Below, piece after piece: positions 57,900 to 64,000 of a DNA stretch of 64,000 bases. The notes under the pieces are model-generated. The model did not search any database. It was not told the origin of the DNA and saw nothing but the letters and a program-made list of their open reading frames with translations. Position 1 is the stretch's first letter; each line of letters starts with the position of its first letter. The DNA comes from an uncultured Roseateles sp. Lineage in GTDB: Bacteria; Pseudomonadota; Gammaproteobacteria; Burkholderiales; Burkholderiaceae_C. A program made the position numbers and the translations under genes. The stretch spans positions 62,001 to 126,000 of the forward strand of contig NZ_CAJYPS010000024.1 in NCBI RefSeq assembly GCF_913777145.1, given 5' to 3'.

Positions 57900-58586
57900 A
57901 TGGACCTGCTCAACGCCGCCTTCCTGCTCGCCCTGCTGAAGATCATCTGGGTCAACATCCTGCTCTCGGGCGACAACGCGGTGGTCATCGCGCTGGCCTC
58001 GCGCAACCTGCCGGCGCATCAGCAGAAGCGCGCCATCGTGTTCGGCAGCGGCGCGGCCATCCTGTTGCGCGTGGTGCTGACGCTGTTCGCGGTGGAACTG
58101 CTGCAGCTGCCCTGGCTCAAGCTGATCGGCTCGCTGCTGCTCCTGTGGATAGGCATACAGCTGCTGGCCGGCGATGACGGCGATGACGACGTGCATGCCA
58201 GCGACAACCTCTGGACCGCGGTGCGCACCATCCTGGTGGCGGACCTGGTGATGAGTCTGGACAACGTCATTGCGGTGGCCGCGGCGGCCAACAGCGCGCC
58301 CGCCGCACTGCGCCTGCCCCTGCTGATCGTGGGCCTGGGCCTGTCCATCCCGCTGATCATCTTCGGCAGCACGCTGCTGCTCAAACTGATGCAGCGCCTG
58401 CCGGCGCTGATCACGCTGGGCGCCGCGCTGCTGGGCTTTGTGGCGGGCGAGATGGCCACCACGGACGCGGCGGTGCACGACTGGTTTGAAACCCACCTGC
58501 ACGGGCTGGACTACGCGGTCAGCCTCAGCGCGGCCGTGCTGGTCGTCGCCGTGGGGCTTTGGCGGGCGCGCCGCGCCAGCGCCTAA
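57900..58586 (+). CDS. TerC-family integral membrane protein (YjbE-like)
   Basis: A 228-residue inner-membrane protein with about seven helices. The TerC family motifs NILLSGDNAVVIALASRNL and LVMSLDNVIAVAAAAN hold the paired acidic residues in SGDN and SLDN that mark this metal-related family. Members have been linked to manganese export or metalation of secreted enzymes. An acidic loop (GDDGDDDVHASD) lies near residues 92-103. It is between the sucCD terminator and the kinase gene, 9 nt before the kinase start, so it may be co-transcribed with the signalling genes. Confidence 0.9.
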   Translation: MDLLNAAFLLALLKIIWVNILLSGDNAVVIALASRNLPAHQQKRAIVFGSGAAILLRVVLTLFAVELLQLPWLKLIGSLLLLWIGIQLLAGDDGDDDVHASDNLWTAVRTILVADLVMSLDNVIAVAAAANSAPAALRLPLLIVGLGLSIPLIIFGSTLLLKLMQRLPALITLGAALLGFVAGEMATTDAAVHDWFETHLHGLDYAVSLSAAVLVVAVGLWRARRASA

Positions 58587-58595
58587 GATCCCCGC

Positions 58596-59681
58596 ATGGC
58601 GGCCGACAAACCGAGTTTCTGGCAGCGCCTGCTGGGCCGCTCGCCGGCCCATGCCAGCGAAGCCTCCACCCTGCCGCTGACCCAGCCCCTGGGCGCCGAC
58701 ACCACCGACGCGCTGGGCGGCCACACGCTGGGGGCCGAGATCGGGCGCGGCGCGATGGCCGTGGTCTACAAGGCCACGCAGCGCGACACCGGACGGCAGA
58801 TCGCGATCAAGCGCCTGGCGCTGCAGCGCGAGTTCTCCGCCGAGGACCTGGCCGACGTGCGCGAACGCTTCATGCGCGAGGCCCAGGCCGCGCGCCGTCT
58901 GGAGCATCCCGACATCCTGCAGGTGGTCGATGCCGGCCAGGACGGCGGCGACACCTGGATCGCGATGGAGTACGTGCAGGGTCGCGACCTCAGCCAGTTC
59001 ACCCGCCCCGGCCAGCTGCTGCCGGTGCGCGAGGTGGTGCAACTGGGCGCGCGCCTGGCCCGGGCGTTGGACTACGCCCACCGCCAGGGCGTGGTGCACC
59101 GCGACATCAAGCCCGCCAACGTGATGCTGGATCGCGTGAACGGCGGCCTCAAGCTGATGGACTTCGGCATCGCCCGCATAGGCGACGGCAGCCGCACCCG
59201 CACCGGCCTCGTGCTGGGCACACCCTCCTTCATGTCGCCCGAGCAGCTCGCCGGCCTCAAGGTCGACGGCCGCAGCGACCTGTACTCGCTGGGCGTGCTG
59301 CTTTACCAGCTTCTGTGCGGCGTGCTGCCCCACCACAGCGATTCCATGGCCCGGCTGATGCAGCAGATCGCCACCGAGCCCGCGCCCGACATCCGCGTCC
59401 AACGTCCGGAACTGCCCGAATCGCTGGCCCTGGTGCTGGCTCTTGCGCTGGAAAAGCGCCCCGAGCTGCGCTATGCGTCGGGCGAGCAGATGGCGCGCGA
59501 CCTGGACGCGGTGCTGGTGATGGACCTGCAGCAGGAACCCGCCCCACCGCCTGTGGACCTGGCGCTGGAGATCGACCCCGCCTTTGCACAAACCCTGCGC
59601 CTGAGCCCCGAACCGGCAGGGCAGAATCGCGCCTCACCCACCGCTTCGGCCCCCTCGTCCGACCCGCCTGCCAGCCCATGA
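58596..59681 (+). CDS. Serine/threonine protein kinase (PknB-type, soluble)
   Basis: A 361-residue Hanks-type kinase. The glycine loop is GRGAMAVVYKA (50-60), Lys72 is in IAIKRL, helix C Glu about 95, catalytic loop HRDIKPANVML (168 on), DFG 189-191 and an activation loop with Thr/Ser (SRTRTGLVLGTPSFMSPEQL). All catalytic residues are in place. There is no transmembrane helix or extracellular sensor. The N-terminal 40 and C-terminal 75 residues are low-complexity. The stop overlaps the ATG of the PP2C gene by 4 nt, so kinase and phosphatase are coupled. Confidence 0.93.
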   Translation: MAADKPSFWQRLLGRSPAHASEASTLPLTQPLGADTTDALGGHTLGAEIGRGAMAVVYKATQRDTGRQIAIKRLALQREFSAEDLADVRERFMREAQAARRLEHPDILQVVDAGQDGGDTWIAMEYVQGRDLSQFTRPGQLLPVREVVQLGARLARALDYAHRQGVVHRDIKPANVMLDRVNGGLKLMDFGIARIGDGSRTRTGLVLGTPSFMSPEQLAGLKVDGRSDLYSLGVLLYQLLCGVLPHHSDSMARLMQQIATEPAPDIRVQRPELPESLALVLALALEKRPELRYASGEQMARDLDAVLVMDLQQEPAPPPVDLALEIDPAFAQTLRLSPEPAGQNRASPTASAPSSDPPASP

Positions 59682-60475
59682 GCCTAGAGTTCTTCAGCGC
59701 CACCGACGTGGGCCGAGCCCGCGCCAACAACGAGGACTCGATCGCCCTGGACGAAGCCGCCGGCCTGGCCGTGCTGGCCGACGGCATGGGCGGCTACAAC
59801 GCCGGCGAGGTGGCCAGCCAGATGCTCACCAGCTTCATCGTCACCGAGCTGGGCCGCTGGCTCAAGGAGGCCGGCCGCAACGCCCGCGCGCCCGAGGTGC
59901 GCCGCGCGATGGACATCTGCGTGGACAACGCCAACCGCGCGATCTTCAACGCCGCCAACACCAACCCCCGCTACGCCGGCATGGGCACGACGCTGGTGCT
60001 GGGCGTGTTCCGCCCCGAGGGCCTGCTGCTGGGCCATGTGGGCGACTCGCGCGGCTACCGCCTGCGCGACGGCCAGCTTACCCAGATCACCCGCGACCAC
60101 TCCCTGCTGCAGGAACAGATAGACGCCGGCCTGCTCACCGCCGAGGAGGCCGCGCTGTCCAGCAACAAGAACCTGGTCACGCGCGCGGTCGGCGTGGAGG
60201 ATGCGGTACTGATGGAATTGCACCTGCACGAGGTGCAGCCGGGCGACCTGTTCCTGCTGTGCTCGGACGGTCTCTCCGACATGGTGGACGACAACCGGCT
60301 CGCGCAGTTGCTCAATGCCCACGCCACGCTGTCCGAAGCGGCGCAAGCCCTGGTGGATGCGGCCAACAACAATGGTGGCCGGGATAACATCGCGCTCGTT
60401 CTAGCCCGCGCAGAGGGCCGCCCGCGCACCGAAACCCGCGGCTGGTGGCCGTTCGGACGCCGAGGCAACACCTGA
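59678..60475 (+). CDS. PP2C-family serine/threonine phosphatase
   Basis: A 265-residue metal-dependent phosphatase, the probable partner that reverses the upstream kinase. The metal-binding motifs are complete: VGRARANNEDS (Asp20), LADGMGGYNAGE (Asp35), LGHVGDSRGYRL, LFLLCSDGLSDMV and NNGGRDNIALVL. The length is standard for bacterial PP2C (Stp/PppA type). It starts at ATG 59678, inside the kinase stop. Confidence 0.94.
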   Translation: MSLEFFSATDVGRARANNEDSIALDEAAGLAVLADGMGGYNAGEVASQMLTSFIVTELGRWLKEAGRNARAPEVRRAMDICVDNANRAIFNAANTNPRYAGMGTTLVLGVFRPEGLLLGHVGDSRGYRLRDGQLTQITRDHSLLQEQIDAGLLTAEEAALSSNKNLVTRAVGVEDAVLMELHLHEVQPGDLFLLCSDGLSDMVDDNRLAQLLNAHATLSEAAQALVDAANNNGGRDNIALVLARAEGRPRTETRGWWPFGRRGNT

Positions 60476-60522
60476 CTCTTTCCTGCGGAGTCACGAGACA
60501 AACAACAGAACTGGGGTCATTC

Positions 60523-61173
60523 ATGGGCAAACTGGTGGTTTCGCTCGACGGTGTCGTGATCAAGGAGGTACAGATCACCAAGGACAAAACCACGCTGGGG
60601 CGTCGACCGTACAACGACATCGTGATCGACAACCTCGCCGTCAGCGGCGAGCACGCCGTGCTGCAGATGGTGGGCGCCGACGTGTTCATCGAGGACCTCA
60701 ACTCCACCAACGGCACCTACATCAACGGCAAGGCGATCAAGAAGCAGCTGCTGGCCGATGGGGACGTGGTCGAGATCGGCAAGTACAAGATCAAGTTCCA
60801 GCTCGGCGACGCCGTCGACTACGAAAAGACCATGATCCTCAAGCCCGGTGCCACCCAGCCGGGCCTGGGCCTGCCCTCTTCCTTCGGCGCGCTGCAGGGT
60901 GCGGCCACACCTGGGCCGGCCTCCATCAAGGTGCTGACCGGCGCCGCGTCCGGCCGCGAGGTGGTGCTCACCAAGGTCGTCACCACGCTGGGCAAGCCCG
61001 GCGTGCAGGTCGCCTCCATCACCAAGCGCCCCACCGGCTATGTGTTTGCCCATGTGGAGGGCGGCGCCCGCCCCAGCGTCAACGGCATCCCGCTGACCGG
61101 CGAGTCCATCGCGCTGCGCAGCGGCGACCTGATCGAGCTGGCTGGCACGCAAATGCAGTTTGTGCAAGGCTGA
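60523..61173 (+). CDS. FHA-domain protein (tandem FHA-like halves)
   Basis: A 216-residue soluble protein. The N-terminal half is a clear FHA phosphothreonine-binding domain: TTLGRRPYNDIVIDN, VSGEHAVLQM and DLNSTNGTYINGKAI. A Thr-containing linker follows (DYEKTMILKPG). The C-terminal half (SIKVLTGAASGREVVLTKVV…RPSVNGIPLTGESIALRSGD) looks like a second, degenerate FHA fold. It lies 47 nt after the PP2C gene and is the likely reader or substrate of the kinase/phosphatase pair. The linker threonine is a candidate phosphosite, by analogy with GarA/OdhI-type proteins. Confidence 0.9.
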   Translation: MGKLVVSLDGVVIKEVQITKDKTTLGRRPYNDIVIDNLAVSGEHAVLQMVGADVFIEDLNSTNGTYINGKAIKKQLLADGDVVEIGKYKIKFQLGDAVDYEKTMILKPGATQPGLGLPSSFGALQGAATPGPASIKVLTGAASGREVVLTKVVTTLGKPGVQVASITKRPTGYVFAHVEGGARPSVNGIPLTGESIALRSGDLIELAGTQMQFVQG

Positions 61174-61340
61174 TGGCAGCGCCCAGGCGGCGCTGCCCTG
61201 GCGTGACTTCCTCACGCTCCCCTTACAAGACCGGACCGCAAACCCGGTATTCCGGCCGCCCCGGCCGACCCGCCCCTGCGTACATTCATGCCACTGGCCC
61301 GCGCTGCGCGCACGGGCCTATGACCTTCGCCTTGCATTGA

Positions 61341-62126
61341 ATGAACATCCGCGTCCTGGGCTGCTCCGGCGCCATCGCCGCCGGCTATAAGACCACCGCT
61401 TTCCTGCTGGACGACGACGTCCTGATCGACGCCGGCACCGGCGTGGGCGAACTCACGCTGGAAGAACTCGCGCGCATAGACCACATCCTGGTCAGCCACT
61501 CCCACCTGGACCACGTGCTGGGCATCCCGCTGCTGGCCGATGCCGTGCTGCGCCTGCGCGCCGCCGCCCAGCGCCCGCCCATCCAGGTGCACGCGCTGCC
61601 CGCCACGCTGGACGCGCTGCGCCAGCACCTGTTCAACGGCATCATCTGGCCCGACTTCACCGCCCTGCCCAGCCGCGCGGCCCCGGTGCTGTGCCTGCGC
61701 CCCTTCGAGATCGGCCAGCGCCTCAACCTGGGCGGCCGCGAGATCGAGGTGCTGCCGGCCGTGCACACGGTGCCAGCCGTGGGCTTCGCGGTGGACGGCG
61801 GCCCGCCGGCCGAGCATGCCCACTGGGTCTTCACCGGCGACACCGGCCCCAACGCCGCGCTGTGGCAACGCCTGGCGCAGCTGAAGCTGTCCCACCTGGT
61901 GATAGAGACCGCGTTCAGCGACGACGAGGGCGAAGTCGCCCAGCTCAGCAAGCACCTGTGCCCCTCGGCGCTCGGCAGCGAACTGGCCCAGCTGTCCGGC
62001 AGCGTGGATGTGCGCATCACCCATATCAAGCCCGGCGAAATGCGTGCCGTGATGCAGGGCATTGCCGCACTGAACAGCCCGCACCGCATCAGCGCATTGG
62101 CCGCCGGCCAGTCCATGGCGCTCTGA
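61341..62126 (+). CDS. MBL-fold cyclic-nucleotide phosphodiesterase (class II type)
   Basis: A 261-residue metallo-beta-lactamase-fold enzyme of the class II 3',5'-cAMP phosphodiesterase group. It begins MNIRVLGCSGAIAAGYKTT. The metal motif is VSHSHLDHVLGIPLL, followed by AVHTVPAVGFAVDG, FTGDTGPNAALW (Asp) and ITHIKPGE (His). It is 168 nt after the FHA gene, a stretch without a gene. cAMP hydrolysis is inferred from the family only. Confidence 0.88.
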   Translation: MNIRVLGCSGAIAAGYKTTAFLLDDDVLIDAGTGVGELTLEELARIDHILVSHSHLDHVLGIPLLADAVLRLRAAAQRPPIQVHALPATLDALRQHLFNGIIWPDFTALPSRAAPVLCLRPFEIGQRLNLGGREIEVLPAVHTVPAVGFAVDGGPPAEHAHWVFTGDTGPNAALWQRLAQLKLSHLVIETAFSDDEGEVAQLSKHLCPSALGSELAQLSGSVDVRITHIKPGEMRAVMQGIAALNSPHRISALAAGQSMAL

Positions 62127-62153
62127 CGCACCGCCGCCTGGCTCCCCATCGCC

Positions 62154-62186
62154 TCAGGCCCGGCATGTCCGGGCCTGACGTTTTTT
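62154..62186 (+). terminator. Rho-independent terminator after the phosphodiesterase gene
   Basis: TCAGGCCCGG (62154-62163), loop CATGT, CCGGGCCTGA (62169-62178), then CG and TTTTTT. It isolates pilA from upstream transcription. Confidence 0.9.
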
Positions 62187-62216
62187 GGCAACCGCACCCG
62201 CCGCGATTTGGCGGCC

Positions 62217-62255
62217 TGACAAGAAACGTCAACCCCAGGTGACCATTTTTGTCAG
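62217..62255. promoter_or_regulatory. Candidate activator (PilR-like) binding motifs upstream of pilA
   Basis: TGACA (62217-62221), GTCA (62228-62231) and TGTCAG (62250-62255) form repeated TGTC/GACA elements 60-100 nt upstream of the sigma-54 promoter. PilR sites described in Pseudomonas contain TGTC repeats at a similar distance. This is motif resemblance only. Confidence 0.3.
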
Positions 62256-62316
62256 CCCCACCCGCAGCTGACGCTCCAACCGTGCGGTTTCGCACAGGCC
62301 ACCCGCCTCGCCGAGC

Positions 62317-62332
62317 TGGCACGACCCCTGCA
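62317..62332 (+). promoter_or_regulatory. Sigma-54 promoter of pilA
   Basis: TGGCAC-GACCC-CTGCA: the -24 GG (in TGGCAC) and -12 GC (in CTGCA) have the right spacing, with one mismatch from TTGCA. It lies 53 nt before the pilA start. No competing sigma-70 promoter is evident. RpoN/PilSR control of the major pilin is well known in related bacteria. Confidence 0.8.
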
Positions 62333-62384
62333 TTCAGGGGGAGTGTTCCCACCCAACAACCTCTTCTCTCGCAGGAGTTACGAC

Positions 62385-62855
62385 ATGAGCCTCAAGCAAC
62401 GCGCCCAACAAGGTTTCACGCTGATCGAACTGATGATCGTCGTGGCGATCATCGGCATTCTGGCGGCGGTGGCGATTCCGCAATACAAGGACTACACGGC
62501 CAAGGCCAAGGCGTCGTCGGCTTGGTCTAGCCTCGATGCGATGAAGACCGCCATTGGCGTCTGTGCTCAGGAGAGCGGCACGTTGACTGGCTGCAACAGC
62601 ACCGGCACGAACGCCCCCGTTCCCCAATTCACCGCTACCAATGAAATCACCTCTGCATCCGCGACGGACGGCGTAATCACCGCCACCCTGGCCGCAGGTA
62701 TCGGTGCGGGGACCGCCGTCTCCATCACGCTGACGCCGAGCTTCGCGCAGAACGACACCAAGTCCAACATGGTCTGGACGGTGAACACCACCAACATCAC
62801 GAACAACGCCGTAAAGGCCTACTTCGACAAGTACAGCGTCGCGGCCGGCTCCTGA
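62385..62855 (+). CDS. pilA: Type IV major pilin
   Basis: A 156-residue prepilin. Leader [10 protein letters not shown] is cleaved before Phe11 ([19 protein letters not shown]), with the conserved Glu at mature position 5. The hydrophobic alpha-1 helix is standard. There are only two cysteines (60 and 70, in [14 protein letters not shown]), close together rather than flanking a C-terminal D-region, and the protein ends in SVAAGS with a C-terminal serine. A GCAGGAG SD precedes ATG 62385; an in-frame extension upstream is rejected. It is followed by a strong terminator and an O-antigen-ligase-type gene. Confidence 0.93.
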   Translation: MSLKQRAQQGFTLIELMIVVAIIGILAAVAIPQYKDYTAKAKASSAWSSLDAMKTAIGVCAQESGTLTGCNSTGTNAPVPQFTATNEITSASATDGVITATLAAGIGAGTAVSITLTPSFAQNDTKSNMVWTVNTTNITNNAVKAYFDKYSVAAGS

Positions 62856-62874
62856 TATACGTATACCAGGCATT

Positions 62875-62900
62875 ACAAAAGGGGCTTCGGCCCCTTTTGT
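62875..62900 (+). terminator. Terminator/attenuator hairpin after pilA
   Basis: ACAAAAGGGGC-TTCG-GCCCCTTTTGT: an 11-bp stem with a stable UUCG tetraloop and TTTT inside the 3' arm. It would end most pilA transcripts, leaving the downstream ligase gene at a lower level. Confidence 0.85.
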
Positions 62901-62945
62901 ATTTGCAATTCTCTCCAGACATCGACTGCCCAATCGACCTGTCAG

Positions 62946-64000
62946 ATGCCAAATCAGCGACTGCTGGGCGTAGCGAGCCCCCTCAGTTCATGGTTCACCG
63001 TTCTGCTTTTATTAATGCTGCCGGTGGTGCCTGCGCTGATTGGATCAGCACATGACAGTGCTCGCGCCCTGCAGCTCCTTTCATTCCCTCTGATCACGGG
63101 ATTGATCCTGCTCAACGGCTGGCAGTCGGGCTTCTCAAGGCACCTTCTCGGTGACGGGGCCCCTGGTTTGATGTGCTTGATCCTTCTTGGTGCTCTTGCG
63201 GTCGTCACCGCTGATCGCCCCGAGATGGCCCTGAGAGAGTGGCTGCTGGGACTCTCGCTGGTGTGCTGCGGCCTGTTTATGGGGCGATCGGCCCAGGCTG
63301 CCGGCCCACCATTGATCGAGCGCCGCATCCTTCCTCTCCTGATCGGTGGAGCCACGCTCTACGCCGCGCTGGAACTTGTGCTGCTCGTCGCAGGCATCGT
63401 TCAAGAGCAGGTACTGGACTACTGGCAGGTCTTTGCCGGCTATTCAAACCCCCGCTTCTTCAACCACGCGCAGACCGTCCTCATTCCGCTGCTTGTCGGC
63501 ATGCTGGGGCTCTCCACGCTGCAAGGCCTGTGGCGCCGCCTGGCTTGGTTTGCACTGATCGCGAATGCCTTCTTTCTGCTCACGCTGATGGGCCGGGCCA
63601 CGGGCCTGGCACTGGTCATCGGCACGCTCGTCGCCAGCGGACTGTTCGGCGCCCAGGGTCATGTGTTTTTGCGCCGCCTTGTGCTGGCCTTCGTAGGCGG
63701 CGCGTTGCTCTATGCACTGATCATTCGCGCACTGCCCCCAGCCCTGGGCATGGAGGAGTTGCCGGCTTTCCGAGACCTGGGCGAACGCACCAGCATCGAA
63801 TCCCGGCTCTACCTCTGGGGCATCGCGCTGCAAGACATTGCGGCCCACCCCTGGCTGGGCATTGGTCCCATGCATTACGCCCACCACTTCAACGGTGAGG
63901 CCGCGCACCCGCACAACATCTATCTGCAACTGGCCGCCGAATACGGCTTGCCTTTTTTTGCGTTGCTGGCGGCCTTGGTCGCCCGCTGGCTCTGGCGCAG
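62946..64000 (+). CDS. O-antigen ligase/pilin glycosyl ligase-like membrane protein (partial)
   Basis: A multi-spanning membrane protein read from ATG 62946 to the right edge, 351 codons visible, stop not reached. At least nine hydrophobic segments can be seen. The motif AHPHNIYLQLAAEYGLP near residue 325 is the signature of the Wzy_C/WaaL/PglL ligase family, and RTSIESRLYLWGIALQDIAAH precedes it. This family moves oligosaccharide from a lipid carrier to an acceptor. Directly after pilA, which ends in serine, it is most likely a TfpO/PilO-type pilin ligase. General O-antigen ligase is the alternative. Confidence 0.82.
   Translation, partial: MPNQRLLGVASPLSSWFTVLLLLMLPVVPALIGSAHDSARALQLLSFPLITGLILLNGWQSGFSRHLLGDGAPGLMCLILLGALAVVTADRPEMALREWLLGLSLVCCGLFMGRSAQAAGPPLIERRILPLLIGGATLYAALELVLLVAGIVQEQVLDYWQVFAGYSNPRFFNHAQTVLIPLLVGMLGLSTLQGLWRRLAWFALIANAFFLLTLMGRATGLALVIGTLVASGLFGAQGHVFLRRLVLAFVGGALLYALIIRALPPALGMEELPAFRDLGERTSIESRLYLWGIALQDIAAHPWLGIGPMHYAHHFNGEAAHPHNIYLQLAAEYGLPFFALLAALVARWLWR

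Noticed and set aside
58596..61173. Kinase–PP2C–FHA genes as part of a type VI secretion locus (PpkA–PppA–Fha).
   Set aside because: No tss genes are nearby, the kinase has no membrane segment, and the FHA protein lacks the long Fha1-type tail.

Overview
This window is a stretch of a GC-rich betaproteobacterial chromosome. The gene order recA–recX–DUF2889–sucCD–terC, gatCAB divergent from mreBCD–mrdAB, a class-II cyclic-nucleotide phosphodiesterase gene, and a type IV pilin gene with its own ligase all point to Burkholderiales. A Sphaerotilaceae/Comamonadaceae-type organism (Roseateles, Rubrivivax or Pelomonas relatives) is the best inference. No species can be named from sequence alone. No rRNA, tRNA, CRISPR array or prophage was seen.

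Layout. 1–7.5 kb: a peptide-type ABC importer, with ATPase (cut by the left edge) and two permeases on the minus strand, divergent from two tandem paralogous solute-binding proteins. 7.6–8.8 kb: a small PspC/SHOCT protein and an alpha/beta hydrolase. 8.85–10.76 kb: an island in which a lower-GC PD-(D/E)XK nuclease gene lies between two inverted copies of a ~275-bp repeat. 10.9–16.7 kb: a stand-alone ClpP-like protease, a hydrolase, a tandem-repeat protein, a PCu(A)C copper chaperone, a ChrA transporter, an AraC/GyrI-like regulator and a divergent SRAP/HMCES protein that has a LexA box but lacks most catalytic residues. 16.8–19.6 kb: a YtrA-type GntR–ABC operon with a near-ideal palindromic operator. 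19.6–25.5 kb: flavin reductase, M48 protease, Crp and LuxR regulators, an MBL hydrolase, an unrecognised 420-aa protein, a decayed HAF/PEP-CTERM remnant and a lipoprotein. 25.3–28.5 kb: a LytS/LytR-type two-component pair with an acyltransferase. 28.6–34.6 kb: a complete RND tripartite efflux operon.

34.7–41.1 kb: POT peptide transporter, exonuclease III, a TonB-dependent receptor, pyrE and a DUF4124 protein. 41.2–50.7 kb: gatCAB (minus) and the rod-shape operon mreB-mreC-mreD-mrdA-rodA (plus). 50.7–55.7 kb: a TctDE-like two-component system, recA with an SOS box, recX and a DUF2889 gene. 55.7–62.1 kb: sucCD, terC, then a Ser/Thr kinase–PP2C phosphatase–FHA protein signalling set and the MBL phosphodiesterase. 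62.3–64 kb: pilA behind a sigma-54 promoter, followed by an O-antigen-ligase-type membrane protein cut by the right edge, probably the pilin glycosyl ligase.

Most of the window is ordinary core genome. The parts most worth a second look are the repeat-flanked nuclease island, the LexA-controlled SRAP pseudoenzyme candidate, and the pilA–ligase pair. All calls were made by reading the sequence without database searches.
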